Source: Puffinus mauretanicus (lineage: Eukaryota; Chordata; Aves; Procellariiformes; Procellariidae). Taken from it: a DNA stretch of 64,000 bases. The first letter of the stretch is position 1; the number at the start of each line of letters is the position of its first letter. The notes below the pieces were generated by a model. The model worked only from the letters and a program-made list of their open reading frames with translations, was not told the origin of the DNA and ran no database searches. Positions 48,161 through 64,000 of this stretch are shown here, piece by piece. The DNA lies in assembly GCA_023333565.1 (NCBI GenBank), contig JAJKFH010001393.1, forward strand, positions 186,001-250,000. The letters are read 5' to 3'. Position numbers and translations under genes: made by a program.

Positions 48161-51100
48161 GTCAGGTTTGTAGCTGTGGGGGGTTAAAAAAAGGACCAGC
48201 GAAGCCCGCGGACTCTGTCAGTGATGTTAGCCCCCAAGACTTAGCACGGAGGCCGCTGCTTTTAAGGTTTGAAGTGGGCGCTCTGGGTCTAACGCACCGT
48301 ATGTTCTTTCTGCATCAGATTCGGCTGCCTCCAGAAGTCAATCGGATCCTGTATATTAGGAACCTGCCATATAAAATCACAGCGGAGGAAATGTATGATA
48401 TTTTTGGGAAATACGGGCCTATTCGACAAATCAGAGTGTAAGTATTTTAGTTTTCTTTGAAAAGTTAAGGATTTTATGTGCTTCAGTATATGTGTTGTTA
48501 TATGTCAGTATTCCTATTGCAGTAAGTGGCAACTGGATTTCACAGCTGAAAAAGTTAAATGTACTTTAGCAGTATTCCTGTGTGCCAAAGATGGATGTGA
48601 TGATATTTCTCCTATGTGTGAATTCGTTAGAAAATAATATTGCTGGTAGGTAGGGTGAAAAAGCTTAAATTTGATGTGAACTTAGGTAAGTTGGTAAAAA
48701 CATGACTTTACTTAAGAGGTTAACTCTTAAGTAAATCTTAAATACAGCTAACCCTTTACCTTAACGAAAGGTAAAAATAAGAAAGGCAAAAGTTGAATAC
48801 AACAAGTTTTCATACTTAATGAATATTTGATACTTAACTAATGGGAAATTAGAGATGTTACTGTTGCTGCTGGACCTGTCAACCAGAAACGAATACCAGA
48901 AGTGACTCCCTGCGTGTCACATACAGCTTGTCCCTGAGCCACGTAGTCCGTGGATAATAGCGATCTGTCTGTAATTTTGTTTTAATGTGCAGTGAGATTA
49001 TACATGTCTACAGCAAATCTGAGGCTCTTCTCTTTAGTTATTTCAAATATTGAAGACTTGAGCTCCGATGTTCCTTGTTAGCCTGAGTACTGTCTGAATG
49101 CCGTGGATTAAACCGTAATTTCATCTGGTTAGTATTAAATTCTACTAAGTTTCTAGCAGAAAGAGTTGGCTGAAGCTGGAATTCAGGAAGAGCTTTTGAG
49201 AACCGTAGTAAGGCTGGTTGGAGTGTTGACACTTGTAGAAAAGGATTTTTTTCTCCTTCTGAAAAATATTTAGGAAAGGGAGGGGGAGGAAACAAAACTT
49301 AGTGTTTAATACTTAAAAATAAAATGTTGTAAGTTACATTTCCTTTCTATTTGTACATCTATTGAAATGTAGTTTATATTGGATATGCGTTTTTTGTACT
49401 GCTTTTATCCGGATGTTGTCAAAATAACCTGCAGTGTCTCCGAGTTCTCGACTAGGTTGCTGATTGGATTAGAGCAGAATGTATCCCTGTCATTTATATC
49501 GCTCTCCATTTCCCTATTCTATGAGCCTGGGATGGGTAATTAATGCACAGTATGTTTATTTGTTTTGACTATGCAGGACTTAAATACGTGAACAGTTAAA
49601 CAGACCGGATTTTACTACCCCAATTAGAAGTGCTCATTCCAGAGCCATAGATTAAAAATGATTGTTCAATGTACGGAATAAAGTGAGTTCTATGTATAGA
49701 ATTGCCTTCAGTAAACAAACAAGGACAGGCGGGACATACTGCTGATGCTGTGTTGGAATGTGTAGCTAGTGAGATCCTCCTCCTCATTCAGGGAAGGGCA
49801 ACAGAAGTGCTGGGGAAGTGGTTACAGGACCAAGGGATAGCATAAGCTTACTGCTTGGCTAAATAGGTGGAATTCTTCACTAATAAGCATAAAGGAGAAC
49901 TAATATTTAAAGTTTCTGAAAATGTGTAGGTTGGAACAGTGGGACATAAAGAATTAAGACATATCAGGGGAGCTTTCCATCACAGCGATGTGCTGGCGTA
50001 TGCATCCAAGAGGGAACTGCAGGCAGCCTCCCTGCTGGTCGTTCAGAACCACCGCTTCGTGTTGTTTTCCACAGAAATCCTAACATCATCACGAGACAAG
50101 GCATAACGTGGAACTCCCTTTGTAATGACTTTTGTGCTTTGTGCAGTTTTTATCCCATTCTCCTCTTCATTTTTGTATGCATCCTGGTGTGGATACGTGT
50201 GATGTCGTTTGTCCTCAGGAGTTCTCTTCCAAGAAGCAAGCACCTTAGAGAGAGTTCTTCTGATTATTAAGTTCACTGTAACTGTCTTTTAGCTGAGATC
50301 TTTCGGAACTGTCAACTCTGTCGTCTCTCTGGGCTAGTTAGCGTTATGTGCCCAGACGTGTCTCCGGTCCCTCAGGCAAAGGAAATTGAGTTGATGGTCC
50401 GATAGGTGATGGTTGTGCATCTGAAGTGGTCTTGGACCAGCGGGGCTGCTTTGACTCTTCTAAATGGACTTTGTGATGTGCCAAGAGCTGTATTCCATTC
50501 TAGGGAGATATCTGATCCAGACAGCCATTAACTGACAGCCTGGTCTTGTAATATTAAATAAACCAAGCTAATCGCTGTAATGAAAACTTAAAGTATTTCC
50601 AGAAATATGACAGCCCCTAACAGCAACAGGTTCTGCTAGTTGCTTTGAAAGGTGAATTCCCTTTGGACCATAATACAGCACACGCTCTGTCACATTTTCC
50701 TGTCGTCTCTGACTCTGAACTGTAAGTGGAGATTGGTGTGGAAACCAAGGATGCATTTTAATATCTAGAAAAAAATAACAATAAATTGTTTTTTAGTGAA
50801 GTTGCATTAGTTAATCTAATCTCAGTCACTCCTAAAGACTAATAGAGCTATTTCCTGTTTATTTTGTTTAACATTAAAACTGATCTCGCTTGCAGTGGCA
50901 ACACTCCTGAAACTAGAGGAACAGCGTATGTAGTCTATGAAGACATCTTTGATGCCAAAAACGCTTGTGATCACCTGTCAGGATTCAACGTGTGCAACAG
51001 ATACCTTGTCGTTTTGTACTATAATGCAAACAGGGTAGGTACACCTGGGGTTTTTATAACTTACTGTGAATATAGCTAGCACAAAAAAAAATTCAGTTTG

Positions 51101-51624
51101 AAAAGACAGTTGCTTGGATAATTTTAAGAAATAAATCCAAACTGGTAGAGGGAATGGATTGGATAAATTGTCAGGATTTCATCTTTACTTGGTGATTTGT
51201 GTGCAAAAATGTACCTTTGGACCAAGGGTGTGAAAAAAACATGCTTCTGGTGAGTGTACTTTGGAGAAGAGGTAGCAGGGGCCTTACACCTGAACAGTTG
51301 CACCAGGATGTGAGGTCTCGTTTGCAGGTAAAAAGTCTCTAGGTCTTGATGTTCTGCCAGTTACTGATGGTGTCCAGGGTACTGTGGCATTCTCCAAGGT
51401 TGAGGATTAAGCAACGCTGTTTGTGTGTGGTGGTGGTGTAGTTCGCAGTGATGTTACTTGTGGTTATGGGGAAATAACATGTCATAAGATGAGATTTTTT
51501 TTTTCCCTCACATCTTCTATTTTCCTAATTACAGGCATTCCAAAAGATGGACACAAAGAAGAAAGAGGAACAGCTTAAGCTTCTCAAGGAAAAATACGGA
51601 ATTAATACAGACCCACCAAAATAA
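47957..51624 (+). CDS. SF3B6: Splicing factor 3B subunit 6 (p14)
   Basis: RRM protein of the U2 snRNP SF3b complex that lies against SF3B1 near the branch-point adenosine. Coding exons: 47957-47986, 48319-48437, 50896-51034, 51535-51624 (TAA 51622-51624); all GT-AG, phases consistent. The product is 125 aa, identical in length to the human protein. The RRM carries RNP2-like [11 protein letters not shown] with Tyr22, the residue known to contact the branch adenosine, and RNP1-like GTAYVVYED. The C-terminal helix and tail read [20 protein letters not shown]. The start [10 protein letters not shown] sits in a GCCATGG context. Only 600 bp separate it from the TP53I3 poly(A) signal. Confidence 0.98.
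47987..51534 (+). other. SF3B6: SF3B6 introns
   Basis: Introns 47987-48318, 48438-50895 and 51035-51534. The first is the tail of the CpG island; the others are ordinary AT-rich sequence with nothing recognisable. Confidence 0.7.
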
Positions 51625-51790
51625 ACTGATATTTTTGGAAAACTGTTTGCAAGCCCTGCCGTTGAGTTCTTGGACTAAACATAGGAATTCTCAATGAAGT
51701 ATAACTTTCTTTTTTTAATTTGATAAGTTTGTAATTTGACTCTTTAAATCTTCACATTAGAATTAAATGTAAAACATCGGAAGATCTGCT
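51625..51790 (+). other. SF3B6: SF3B6 3'UTR
   Basis: Short UTR with ATTAAA at 51762-51767 as the likely poly(A) signal; a longer alternative ending at AATAAA near 52692 cannot be excluded. Confidence 0.55.
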
Positions 51791-54700
51791 TTAAGATTAA
51801 ATCCCCCTAAGTGGACATGGCTTCCTCGAGTTGTAAGGGTGACCTGGTAAATGCTGCATAACCACAGTCCCGTTTCTAGCAGGACCTTACCAGATGGGAC
51901 TGAGCACGCCGAGTGTTTCGCAGCTCCTGACGTTCTGCCTGGTCTCCAGGGCAGATTTGATAATAGAGCTCAAGGGGCTTTGTGCGAGCTGCCTACATGG
52001 AGGTAAATTTCCCTTGCTGCTTTCTGAAAATGGAGTATTGCAACTAGTCTCCCTGCCACAGGGATTTTTGTGTTTTTTTTAAAACAGAAATAAGTATGGT
52101 TTGATAGTTCATCACACCTGTATATATCGTACACAATTTATTGCGCCTTTCTCCCTCTGGGAACATTTGAAGGAGCCTAACTCCATTACATGATCGTTAG
52201 GCTACTTCTTACTAAAACAAAGCAAGCCCAAATCCATCTTTAAAACAAAGTTTCTTTTATAGACTGTAGAAAACGAGCGGCTTTTTAAAATGCTCCAGCT
52301 GCTTAGGTGACTTCAGTCAAAATACCTTGTTCCCAGTGATCGAGACGAAACCGATAAGCTGCAGTAAAACAATCTTGCTCTAATAGTGCGTTGCTGCAGG
52401 GCTGACTTAATGGCATATGAGATCTTTGTTACGCGTGGCAGGGTTGTACTGAGGTTAGTAGGAGTGACAGGAATACACTTCATGCCTTTCAATGTTAAGT
52501 AGAGAACACCCGACCAAAATGAGACAGTAGATGATGGTGTTAATTTCAGATACTTGTAGTGTGATTGTTTTCTACTCGGTGTATTTGAACTGTAATAGAT
52601 TTCATGTACATAAATTTTAGATGTAGTATCTGGTGGAGGAAAAAGAAAACATTTAAATTTTCTGGCTCTTTTTTTCAGCACTCGTGTTCTGTGAATAAAA
52701 ATTAGTGTGATACAGAGTATGCACAACCAGCATATTTTGGAAGTGGAAAAGAGTAATTTCTGCCTCTGTTCTGAACAAGCTGGAAGTTCTGTGAACATTG
52801 GTAGTTATCCTGCCTCTCGCGAGGATTTATTTGCTTGGATGTGATGTTCAACTCCCTGACCATACAACTTCCAGCCAGTGCAGAACATGGGCAGATGCAA
52901 ACGTACTCTGCCTGAGGATCTGTAATTTAAGTTCAATTTTTTTTCAGTGCATTATAATGTCATAAAGGAATGTTTCCATTTTCTTAGATTTTCATTGAAA
53001 TCTGTCACTTAAAAAAACGTGCTGTTCTTGTGTCCATTTAGTAAAAAAATACCTGTGTTTCTACATAGTTTTGCTTTTTTTCCATCAAGGCTTGCTTTAT
53101 GCTGTGCTTTTTCTGCATGTAACCTTTCCTTTTAGATAGGAAGTCATTCATCACCTGAACGTTTATGATACAGGTAAGAATGCGTAGAGCGTCCGTCCCC
53201 ACACGTACGTGAATGTTCGCGTGTGTTCAGCACCGGAGTGGCGGGGAAGGCCCAGCCGCGGGTACCAGTGTCCGGCTCTCAAGCAGAGGAGGTCCCTTGC
53301 AGCTGCTGTGCGCGTTGTTCCACGGCTGGGAGGCCTGTGAAGGGTGGCAGTGATGCTCCGAGCTGGCTCTTTCACCCCTGCGCACCAGGGAGGAGGCAGC
53401 TGAACTGGCTTTCCTGTGATGGCAGCTTTGAGTGGGTGCTCGAAATCCCACCCTGTGCCTGACCAGGGAGCGAGCCCCTGGGACAGATCTCCCTTCTGTT
53501 GCAGACAGGCACTGGGGGCGCGAGCGAGAGCTACGTTTAGCGTGTGTAGTAAAAAGCCTTGTCCTTACTCTGTGGCTCTTCCATACCTGTGTCCCTCCCT
53601 TAAAATTGACGCTGCTTTTTGCAGCAAGAAGCCTTGCAGGCCCCAGTGAGCCGTCCCTGAGGTCGGGAACAGGCGAGGGGAGACTTCGAGCCCGTTAGCA
53701 GCTGGGGCCACATCTGTGAACTATGGAAACATAAAGCTCTGCTGCCATGTCGTTGCCAGCTTTCCCGCTTGCCCAGCCCCATACCACTTCTGTCAGGTGC
53801 AGCTGTGATGCGCATACATTAAATGCAAAGCAGCTGTGATCTGCTGCCGTTGTTCTTGGGTGAGCAGTCACTCCTCCTGCCCCAGATCAGTTTTCAGGTC
53901 TCGCCCATCAGGTGAATACAAATCTAAGTTTCTCAGGCAAAAAACAGCTTGTCTTAAAAATGTTTAAATGAATGAAACCCTATTGGAGGTCTTGCCTCTG
54001 CGTGAACATCCATCGCTTTTTAATGGTTACAAACAACCCTCCCCATGTATGTATGTCTTATATGCCATGTATATACATACACACACACGTGCCGAACACT
54101 AGGATAACTGGGGCCATTTAGAAGGCTCCTTGCTGTAACAGGAACTGGAGGTGCTTGTTACCATGCTGGATTTATGCTTCTAATAAATAATAATAAATAC
54201 TGATAGTAGAATATCAAAGTGCTAATAACGGTGCCATGTTCTGCCAGCCTTGTTTAAAATCATACGCAAATACCGCATTGCTTCTGTCAATAGCAGCACG
54301 GTGCTGGCACTACAGTGTCTGTTTTGATGAGGATTTGATGCTGTTTGAAAAACATATATAAAAAGCAATTCTTTAGGGTAATAAGATTAATAAAAATTCC
54401 TTCAATGAATCCTCAAGATCAGCAGCTTTTGATTTCTCGGAGAGCTCAGCTGCTGCCTTTCATTAAATATTCCATTTCATACTTTTTCTTCTAGTGCCTG
54501 TTCAGGGCTTTCAATGTCCCTGCACATGTAAAATGAAATAATAATTTGTACCTGCAAGACAGAGGGAATGGAAACTGAATGCCTGGAGGATTGTTTTGAT
54601 GAGGTCTGCTCAAGATTTTGTTTGAAATGTAATATCAAAGGACAGGGAAATGAGTTCAGTTATATGAATGGCAGAGGGGGCAGCAAATAAGGCAGATGTT

Positions 54701-56930
54701 ACCAGCCTCGTACTCTGCATCTGTGCTGGTTTTTGTGTGTGCTCACTTCCCATTTAATTTTTCAGGAAGTAGGGCATGAAATTAAGCCTGGAAGGTCATT
54801 TTTTTCCATCAATGCTGTTTAGAAATTAGTAACAAGAGCATATCTGATTACACAGGCAATGACAGTAAATTTTTCCCAATCCATTATATAGTGGTAATAA
54901 TTATATGTACTGTGTTGATCGATGATACAATTAAATAAATTAACGCATTTGCAGTCAAATAAAGAGCTGGAGATTACATTTCCTTGAAGACTTAATTTCC
55001 CTAAGTATCACAAAGCACAATTAGTTTTCCTTTCAGATTTTTTTTTTTTATGAAATTGGCATGAAAAAAGGTAATAATCTCTGCTTCCAACAAAAGTCTC
55101 TGCAGAGAAAGGATGATGAGGGAGAGTGCTTCATCAACCAGCTGTAATAAGGATTTTACAGACTCGGTAATGGCCGGGTTGTACTGCTGAGGGCAAAAGG
55201 AAAGTGCACAGCAGCTCTGCAGATAGAGGCGATAAGACTGAACACGATCAGCTCTTAAAGCCCAGCAGGAACACGTTTTTCGCTGGTAAGAAACCTAGCA
55301 GGAGCTGAAGGGCAGAGCAATGCCCTACCTACTGCTTTAGACGCAGCAGAAGCTTGCCAACAGCAGGACCAAGAGATGATGGAGGGAACGTGCAGCCATT
55401 CCAGGTACGCTGAGCCAATCCTGCGCATCGCTGCTCGCTTTCGAGGCATTCAAGAAAGGTCCCAAACCACGTCCTTTATGTTGGTTTTTTCTCTTTTTTA
55501 ATGAGCAACTAACTTAAACTGGGCTGTTGGTAGGAGCAGCTTTAGACCAATGTGCTGAATTGACCTGTTTGACAGGCGCGACAGGGCTACGTTATGTTTA
55601 ACCAAGACATCTATAGGAGCTCACGCCTGCAACTGCTGCAGTACAGCCTGCGGTCTGCAACCCAGTGCTGAAATCGAGACTGGCGACAGAGGCCAGGGCA
55701 AGGACAATGGGACCTTTAAAAAGAATTTGGGAGAGCTAGTGGGCATCAAACCCTGGCAGGTCTAATTTCCTATTTATTAACAGGAAATTAGCCTATCCTA
55801 AATAAAAGAACTATTAGTGAAATGTGGATGTGTAACCTCACTGCTGCAGTGATCCTAGATTTCCACCAAAAAAAGGGTCCCGAGAGGCCTTTCGTTTCTT
55901 TACAGAGAGGGGAGCAAGAAAAGCATTTACTCCACCAACCCTTGGTGAGTAACAGTCTGTAAGAGATGGGTTTTATGGGCTTACTAATTAACAAACTCAA
56001 ATGCAGCTTTGTGGGTAAAATGAACATCTAGAGAAAGAAGAGCACGAGCTGCAGTCACTGGCCATATTGCCAGTCTTGCTTTTCGGTGCTCCTTTTCTCT
56101 CTCATCTGCAGGAGGTATCACCTGGAGATACCGACGTAGCTTTCTGGTCGGTCTGCTCGTGGTAGGTGTGTTCTCCTTGCACAGACTCGCACAAGGAAAT
56201 AGCTCACCACCTGCTTGAAATCCTTCCATCAAAAAATCCATTAGTTGAAAACTATGCAAATAGTTTATAGTCAAGTTAAATAAAATTAACATCGTGACCC
56301 AATGATGCTCTTTTTTTTTCTACAGCAGAGGGGAGAAATCAAGTTTAGGCAAAGCCAAATAACGGCAAAGAAAGAGACAGCTTTGCTGATCAGGTCCTGC
56401 TCCTAAAACCAGGTAAATGACAGTCTATGCATCTTCCCGTCTCCAGAGGAGGAACCAGCATTTCGTGAATTCATATAACCATCAAACGAAATAAATATTG
56501 CTCAGTCGTGAGTGCCAGGAGCCCAGCGCACAAAGTAAGTTTGCAGGCTATGTAAACAGCATCAGAAGACGCAGCATGCAGCTTAGAAAAACCCGGTGTG
56601 TTCAGTGGCCACATCATCCCACAGTTCAGATTTGTTTTGTAAGGTGGATGCACACAATTCTGCTCTTCTCTGAGCAGAATTCTCTGTGAGCCTTTCTCAG
56701 CTCCAGGGGACAATTTAAACCTCTCTTTCCCAGCAGCCCTTACTTGCATGTTCCTGGTCCCTCTGGTCCCACAGAGATCGTCCACTGTACCATCTATAAC
56801 AGAAGCAGTGCATGGAATTATGTGTATTTCATATAAGAAGAGAAATAATTAATGGGTAGATCATTGTTTGAAGAACTTCTTATACACCAAAAAGAATTCC
56901 AGTGGCCAGAGGAGAAAAACAGGAAATAGA
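51791..56930. other. Intergenic between convergent SF3B6 and FKBP1B
   Basis: No coding gene supported. It includes a GC-richer patch at about 53180-53700, a GTAT/CA microsatellite near 54041-54090, a TAA-rich run near 54181-54200, and an AT-rich block at about 54400-55060 with several TAATTA-like sites that looks like conserved non-coding sequence. A 161-codon reverse frame at 52313-52798 has no known motif. Confidence 0.5.
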
Positions 56931-57497
56931 AACTGTAAAGTATCAAGATTTTATTGTTTTATATATATACTTTTAATTCTTAAATGAGACTATTTTTTAA
57001 AACAGCAGCAAGCAGAACGTACAAGTTGAGAAAAGTGGCAGCGCAGGTAACTCTGTTTGGCTAATGCCCGTTCATGTACAAGGCGTACACTGGATTTTTT
57101 TTTTTGAGCACCTTTTGTGGTTTTTTTTTTCTTGGTTTAAGTGTACAGTAAGGCAGTGGTTTTTCAATAAGGAATATATATATATTTATATTTATATATA
57201 TTTTCAATCATCACTGTGAATTCTTCTTACATGCAAATTAAATAAAATGTACAACTTGAAAATGTTACAACGGTAGACATTTTTCCCAAAGCAAAGCTTC
57301 TAATAAAAGGCAAATACGGACACCACAAAGTTAAAAAAGAGAAGGAAGGCATAAGAAACCGAACGGCAGGCGCTATTGACAGGACAGCTTGAGCAGGGAA
57401 GATTGGGATTCCAGTGAAGATTCCTCCTGCTGCTGGCAAGGCGAGAAAGAATGGATGGTTATTAACAGATGCCTCCAGCCAACTCCCTCGAGAAGAT
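56931..57497 (-). other. FKBP1B: FKBP1B 3'UTR
   Basis: Sequence after the minus-strand stop, containing T-rich runs and a TA/TTTA simple repeat near 57175-57205. Reverse AATAAA (tttatt 56950-56955) is the likely poly(A) signal. Confidence 0.5.
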
Positions 57498-60347
<2,850 letters not shown>

Positions 60348-63300
60348 CTGCCAAAACAAGACACACAGTTTCAATCTGAGCTACATCTAAATTTAAGTGC
60401 TGGGAGGGAGGGAAGGAGTGAAAAATTAATGTCTTGGTCACATCAGCTGCTCATTTCCATTTTCACTTTGAAGCCTCATCCAAAACGGATAAGGCAGGAG
60501 AGTCAAACGCAGTGGTACCATATTGTTACCTTTGCCTTCTAGTAATTCAGGCTCTAAAATGGAAATATATTCTCCTTATTATTCTTAATGCAAGGTTATA
60601 ACTCATATCGTACCAAATGTTGCACAGACATACAGAAGAGTTGTTGCTCACACAGTGGAGCTTCCCGGCTAAGTAGATAAAAGCAGGCAAGGAACAAGTG
60701 GGAAGCAGCAGAAGAGAGAATCCCAACGCAGGTACCTGATCCAGGCCTGCTCCTAAACACAAAAAAGCTCCCTAAAACAAGCCTACAGACAAAGAAACCA
60801 AATTTAACATAAACTTTATTAGGTTTACTTCTCGTTAAATACTTGCCATTTATTTTAAGGTATTCTTTTAACAGTGTAACTAACTAAAGGGAATAGTCCT
60901 TGCGGAGTGCATGTCAGGAAACCAGGGGCTGTTGCTATGTCTGGCCCAAAGCCCACCACAGTCAACGGGAGCTTTCCACCCACGTCTAAGGGTGGGCACG
61001 TGGATTCAGGTTTGGGAACTCTTGAGTCAAATTTGCTGCCAATTGAACATCTGCAAGTACAGAGCAGCTCCTTTGACTTGTTCCTGCAAATTTATATCAG
61101 AATACTTAGAAGGAATATTTGGTACCTTGGACTCTTTACCTCCCCTACTTGATTTACTCAGGAGTACTAGAATAACGTGTATTACACAAACGTGGCCATT
61201 CCACACCATGCGTGTGAAACTTTTCCACAACATTACAACTTTCCTCATAGAGAAAGAACGGAAAAGACTCTGCATTCAAAAATAAGAGAACAGCAAGGAC
61301 ATTTGTATGAATGCTCTACTACCCTCATTCTTTGTATTTTCATTTGGCCACAAGAGACAGTCACAGAAACACCCTACTCGGTCCTGTTGATGGGCACACC
61401 ACCATGTATTATGAACACATGCCCAGATTCTGCAGCAAATGGATAAACCTTCAGAGAGCGCTACATGATCGGGTAGGCTCATTCTATTTTCAAACAGTGG
61501 ATGATTATGGTAGCTTTCAACTTAAAAGTACCTGGTAATTGCTCTTTCAAAATGCTATACGCTGGATATTGCAGGGTTGGGCTGATATTTACATATTAGA
61601 ATAAATCCTTTCTTTGTAATGCTGTAGTGCCAGTGTTCTGGGCATATACCATGACTCTCCTGTGCAAGGTGCTGTACAAAGAAAAGTTCATTAATAAGCA
61701 AATATCTGAGAAAGTTTCTGGTTGAAAACAACATTATCAAGCACAGCTTTGACAGAAAACGCTGAGAAATACTGCCTTTATGATCCAGTATGAAAAATAC
61801 AGTCTTCCTAGTTTCTTTTCATTAAAGCAGTTATATTAATAGAACAGCTTGATGCACAAGTTTTATTTTTCAGCGAAAACCATCAGTTATTGTCCAAACA
61901 ACAAAAAAGGCATGTTTTGCTTGCTTAAAAAGTCTGTGTTATGAATCAAACGTAAATATAGAGATGTGCCAGAATGAAAAACAAAGAATAAAAGGATAGG
62001 ATTCATCTTACCAACCTTTATGCTTCTAAGATGTAGCCAGCTACTTTTGAGCTAATTACTCTGCTTCCCTCTCTAATCAAGTCAGAGAAAAATTCACTTT
62101 CAGGGGGAAATTCATCTAACCAAATCTAGGGAGCTACATTAGGACATAATGAATTGCATCCTAGCAGTGCCTATTTCTTTGCAATGAATATAAGGGAAGT
62201 CCAAACAACTAGCTCAGACATGGATGTCTCCAAATTCATTAGTAGTTAAATCAGCGGTGATGGATGGACTTGCAGTGACGAGTACACAGTATGTGATCAT
62301 TCCAGTGGGGTTCTGTGTCTAGATATTTTACAACAATACTAAAACCAAATGCTATATTAAGGCAAATTAGCTGTTGACCAAGTCCAACATTTGTCAAAGT
62401 TGGTACTTCAGAGACGTGTGTGCATGTGTATAAGGCCTGAGGAGGAAAATTATGGAATAATCTGCCCATAAGGTATGTTTCATAACCTCCATCACTAGTG
62501 CTTGTCATATTCCTCAAGTTTTTCACAGTATAATCGTGAAGTATTTTCTGTATGCTCCGATGCAAGTACATACACATATTACGCAATATATTGGCTCAGT
62601 GATATCCCTAAAGCCCCTCCACGCAGGCTGGGAAGTCGCACCAGCTGCCTGCACAAGGCTTTCTAGTTACAGACAAACGTGGGTTCATTGGTAATGTAGA
62701 AACCAGCCTGCATACGGAGGAGGGCGGGCAGGGAGAAGCAGCTCGGGCGGAACTCTCAGGCATATCATATAATCCTTTTTGAAGTATTTGATCTTAAATT
62801 TAAATGGCAGTCCTTCCTCACAGCAATTTTAGTTTTAAACACATCATAAAACCTTATGATTCTATAAAATGGAAAGAGACTATTACAGAATCCCAATATT
62901 TAATAGTTTTAATATTAAAACTTAGTAATGTCATTACAGTCTGCATGTTCAAAGCAGTATGCAAACATTAATTATTCTTCACAGCAGCCCAAGGAGGTAG
63001 AAGAAGATATTTATTATAAAATAGCCTCAGTCTGGAAGTTCAGATTCAGATGCAAAGTTCCAAAACAGTTCAGTATGCTTTCACTTCATTTTGTAACTAT
63101 AACCTACGAAAATACTTAGCTTAAAGGTCTGATGGTTTACTAAATACATCAAACCGGCGGCAGAACCCGAATTACCTCTTCAGAGATCCTGACAACAGCT
63201 ACTGGACAATGTTTCCCATTTACAATAATGTTTCTATCTGCCCATGAGCTTGCTCATCTAATATATGTCATATAAAAACTGACCCCAATTTCACCATCAA

Positions 63301-64000
63301 AAGCCTATAGAAGATGAGTTAGGCCTTGTAGAAGAAAACAGGCTGCTTCTCCTATGCAACATCCTATTTTCAGCAACGGCTGAAAATTCATCAGGTGATG
63401 AACTCAGAAATGTAACCTCCTCTGTCATCACCCCACCTTATTGCTTTTGGAGGACAAACTGGGATTCAAACAGTCAGATGTGTCCATATTCGCCGAAGCT
63501 CTGGCAGGAGGGTCAATTTTTATACGACTGCCCTTTAAATGCACATCTAGTTTAGAAATGAGTCAGAGTCCCCATGTGCCCTGGAGAAGTTCCGATCCAG
63601 ATTTAGATCTGAACTTTAGATCTTTTTTATCTCTCTATTTCTGAAAGTTAGAGTTGAGTATTCAGGCCCCTGGGAGCTAAAACAGCATAATGTTTTATTT
63701 TCTCTCTTGCTAACGCATCAATTGATTTTCTTTTTGTGAAAAAATTGATTTGGTTAATATTATTCAACAAGGACGGATGCCCATCTTTGGCCTGCTAGCA
63801 CTTTTATTTATCTAGCTAACAACAAGGAGAAAAAAACCCACAATCTGGAACTGAACAACGACATTGTTTTGCAAAGTCAGAACAATCAATAAGAGTTTTG
63901 ACTGAGCAAGGAGACAACTAGATGGCCATATCCTTACTTGTTATAATAACCTTACATTTGATTCTGAAATGTAACAATCATTGTATTAAAATAATTACTT
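60348..64000 (-). other. FKBP1B: FKBP1B upstream intron, running off the window
   Basis: AT-rich sequence in which I searched for the preceding FKBP1B exon and did not find it. No repeat, RNA gene or other coding exon is supported. Confidence 0.55.

Noticed and set aside
52313..52798. 161-codon reverse-strand open frame downstream of SF3B6
   Set aside because: No recognisable domain, lies in AT-rich intergenic/3' flanking sequence, and has no neighbouring exons or promoter features.

Overview
The window is a stretch of bird nuclear genome. It has vertebrate split genes with GT-AG introns, CR1 LINE fragments, CpG-island promoters and a 577-bp solo LTR of a type I associate with Neoaves rather than chicken (from memory, not checked). 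Seven protein families are recognisable. Their order and orientation match the mammalian 2p23.3 neighbourhood: ITSN2(+), FAM228(-), PFN4(+), TP53I3(+), SF3B6(+), FKBP1B(-). No bacterial-type system, CRISPR array or RNA gene was seen.

Layout. 1-8004: ITSN2 intron, possibly holding the 3'UTR of the short isoform. 8005-15698: the last 11 coding exons of ITSN2 (DH, PH, C2), then a 3'UTR to about 17,030. 17,030-19,440: intergenic, with one CR1 fragment. 19,440-30,973: a FAM228 family gene on the minus strand; I rebuilt eight phase-compatible coding exons, the first tentative. Its 4.3-kb intron carries a solo LTR, a broken RPL23A retrocopy and a 0.5-kb purine-rich tract. 30,660-31,960: CpG island between the divergent FAM228 and PFN4 genes, with paired CCAAT boxes, two RFX X-box matches, two ZNF143/THAP11-type sites, a CCGAGx13 repeat and a G4-forming hexamer repeat. 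33,039-39,732: complete PFN4 (129 aa), with a 1.3-kb CR1 in its last intron. 42,920-47,185: complete TP53I3 (334 aa), with one GC-AG intron. 47,400-48,160: SF3B6 CpG island. 47,957-51,624: complete SF3B6 (125 aa). 51,770-56,930: intergenic, possibly with conserved non-coding sequence. 57,498-60,347: the last two coding exons of FKBP1B (minus); its 5' exons lie beyond the window.

The genes do not form a functional operon; they are a conserved syntenic block. The most informative signal not explained by coding sequence is the FAM228-PFN4 promoter. Its X-box pair suggests that two divergent genes share ciliary/spermatogenic (RFX-type) control. Splice assignments come from reading frame, phase and consensus sites by eye; no alignment was run.
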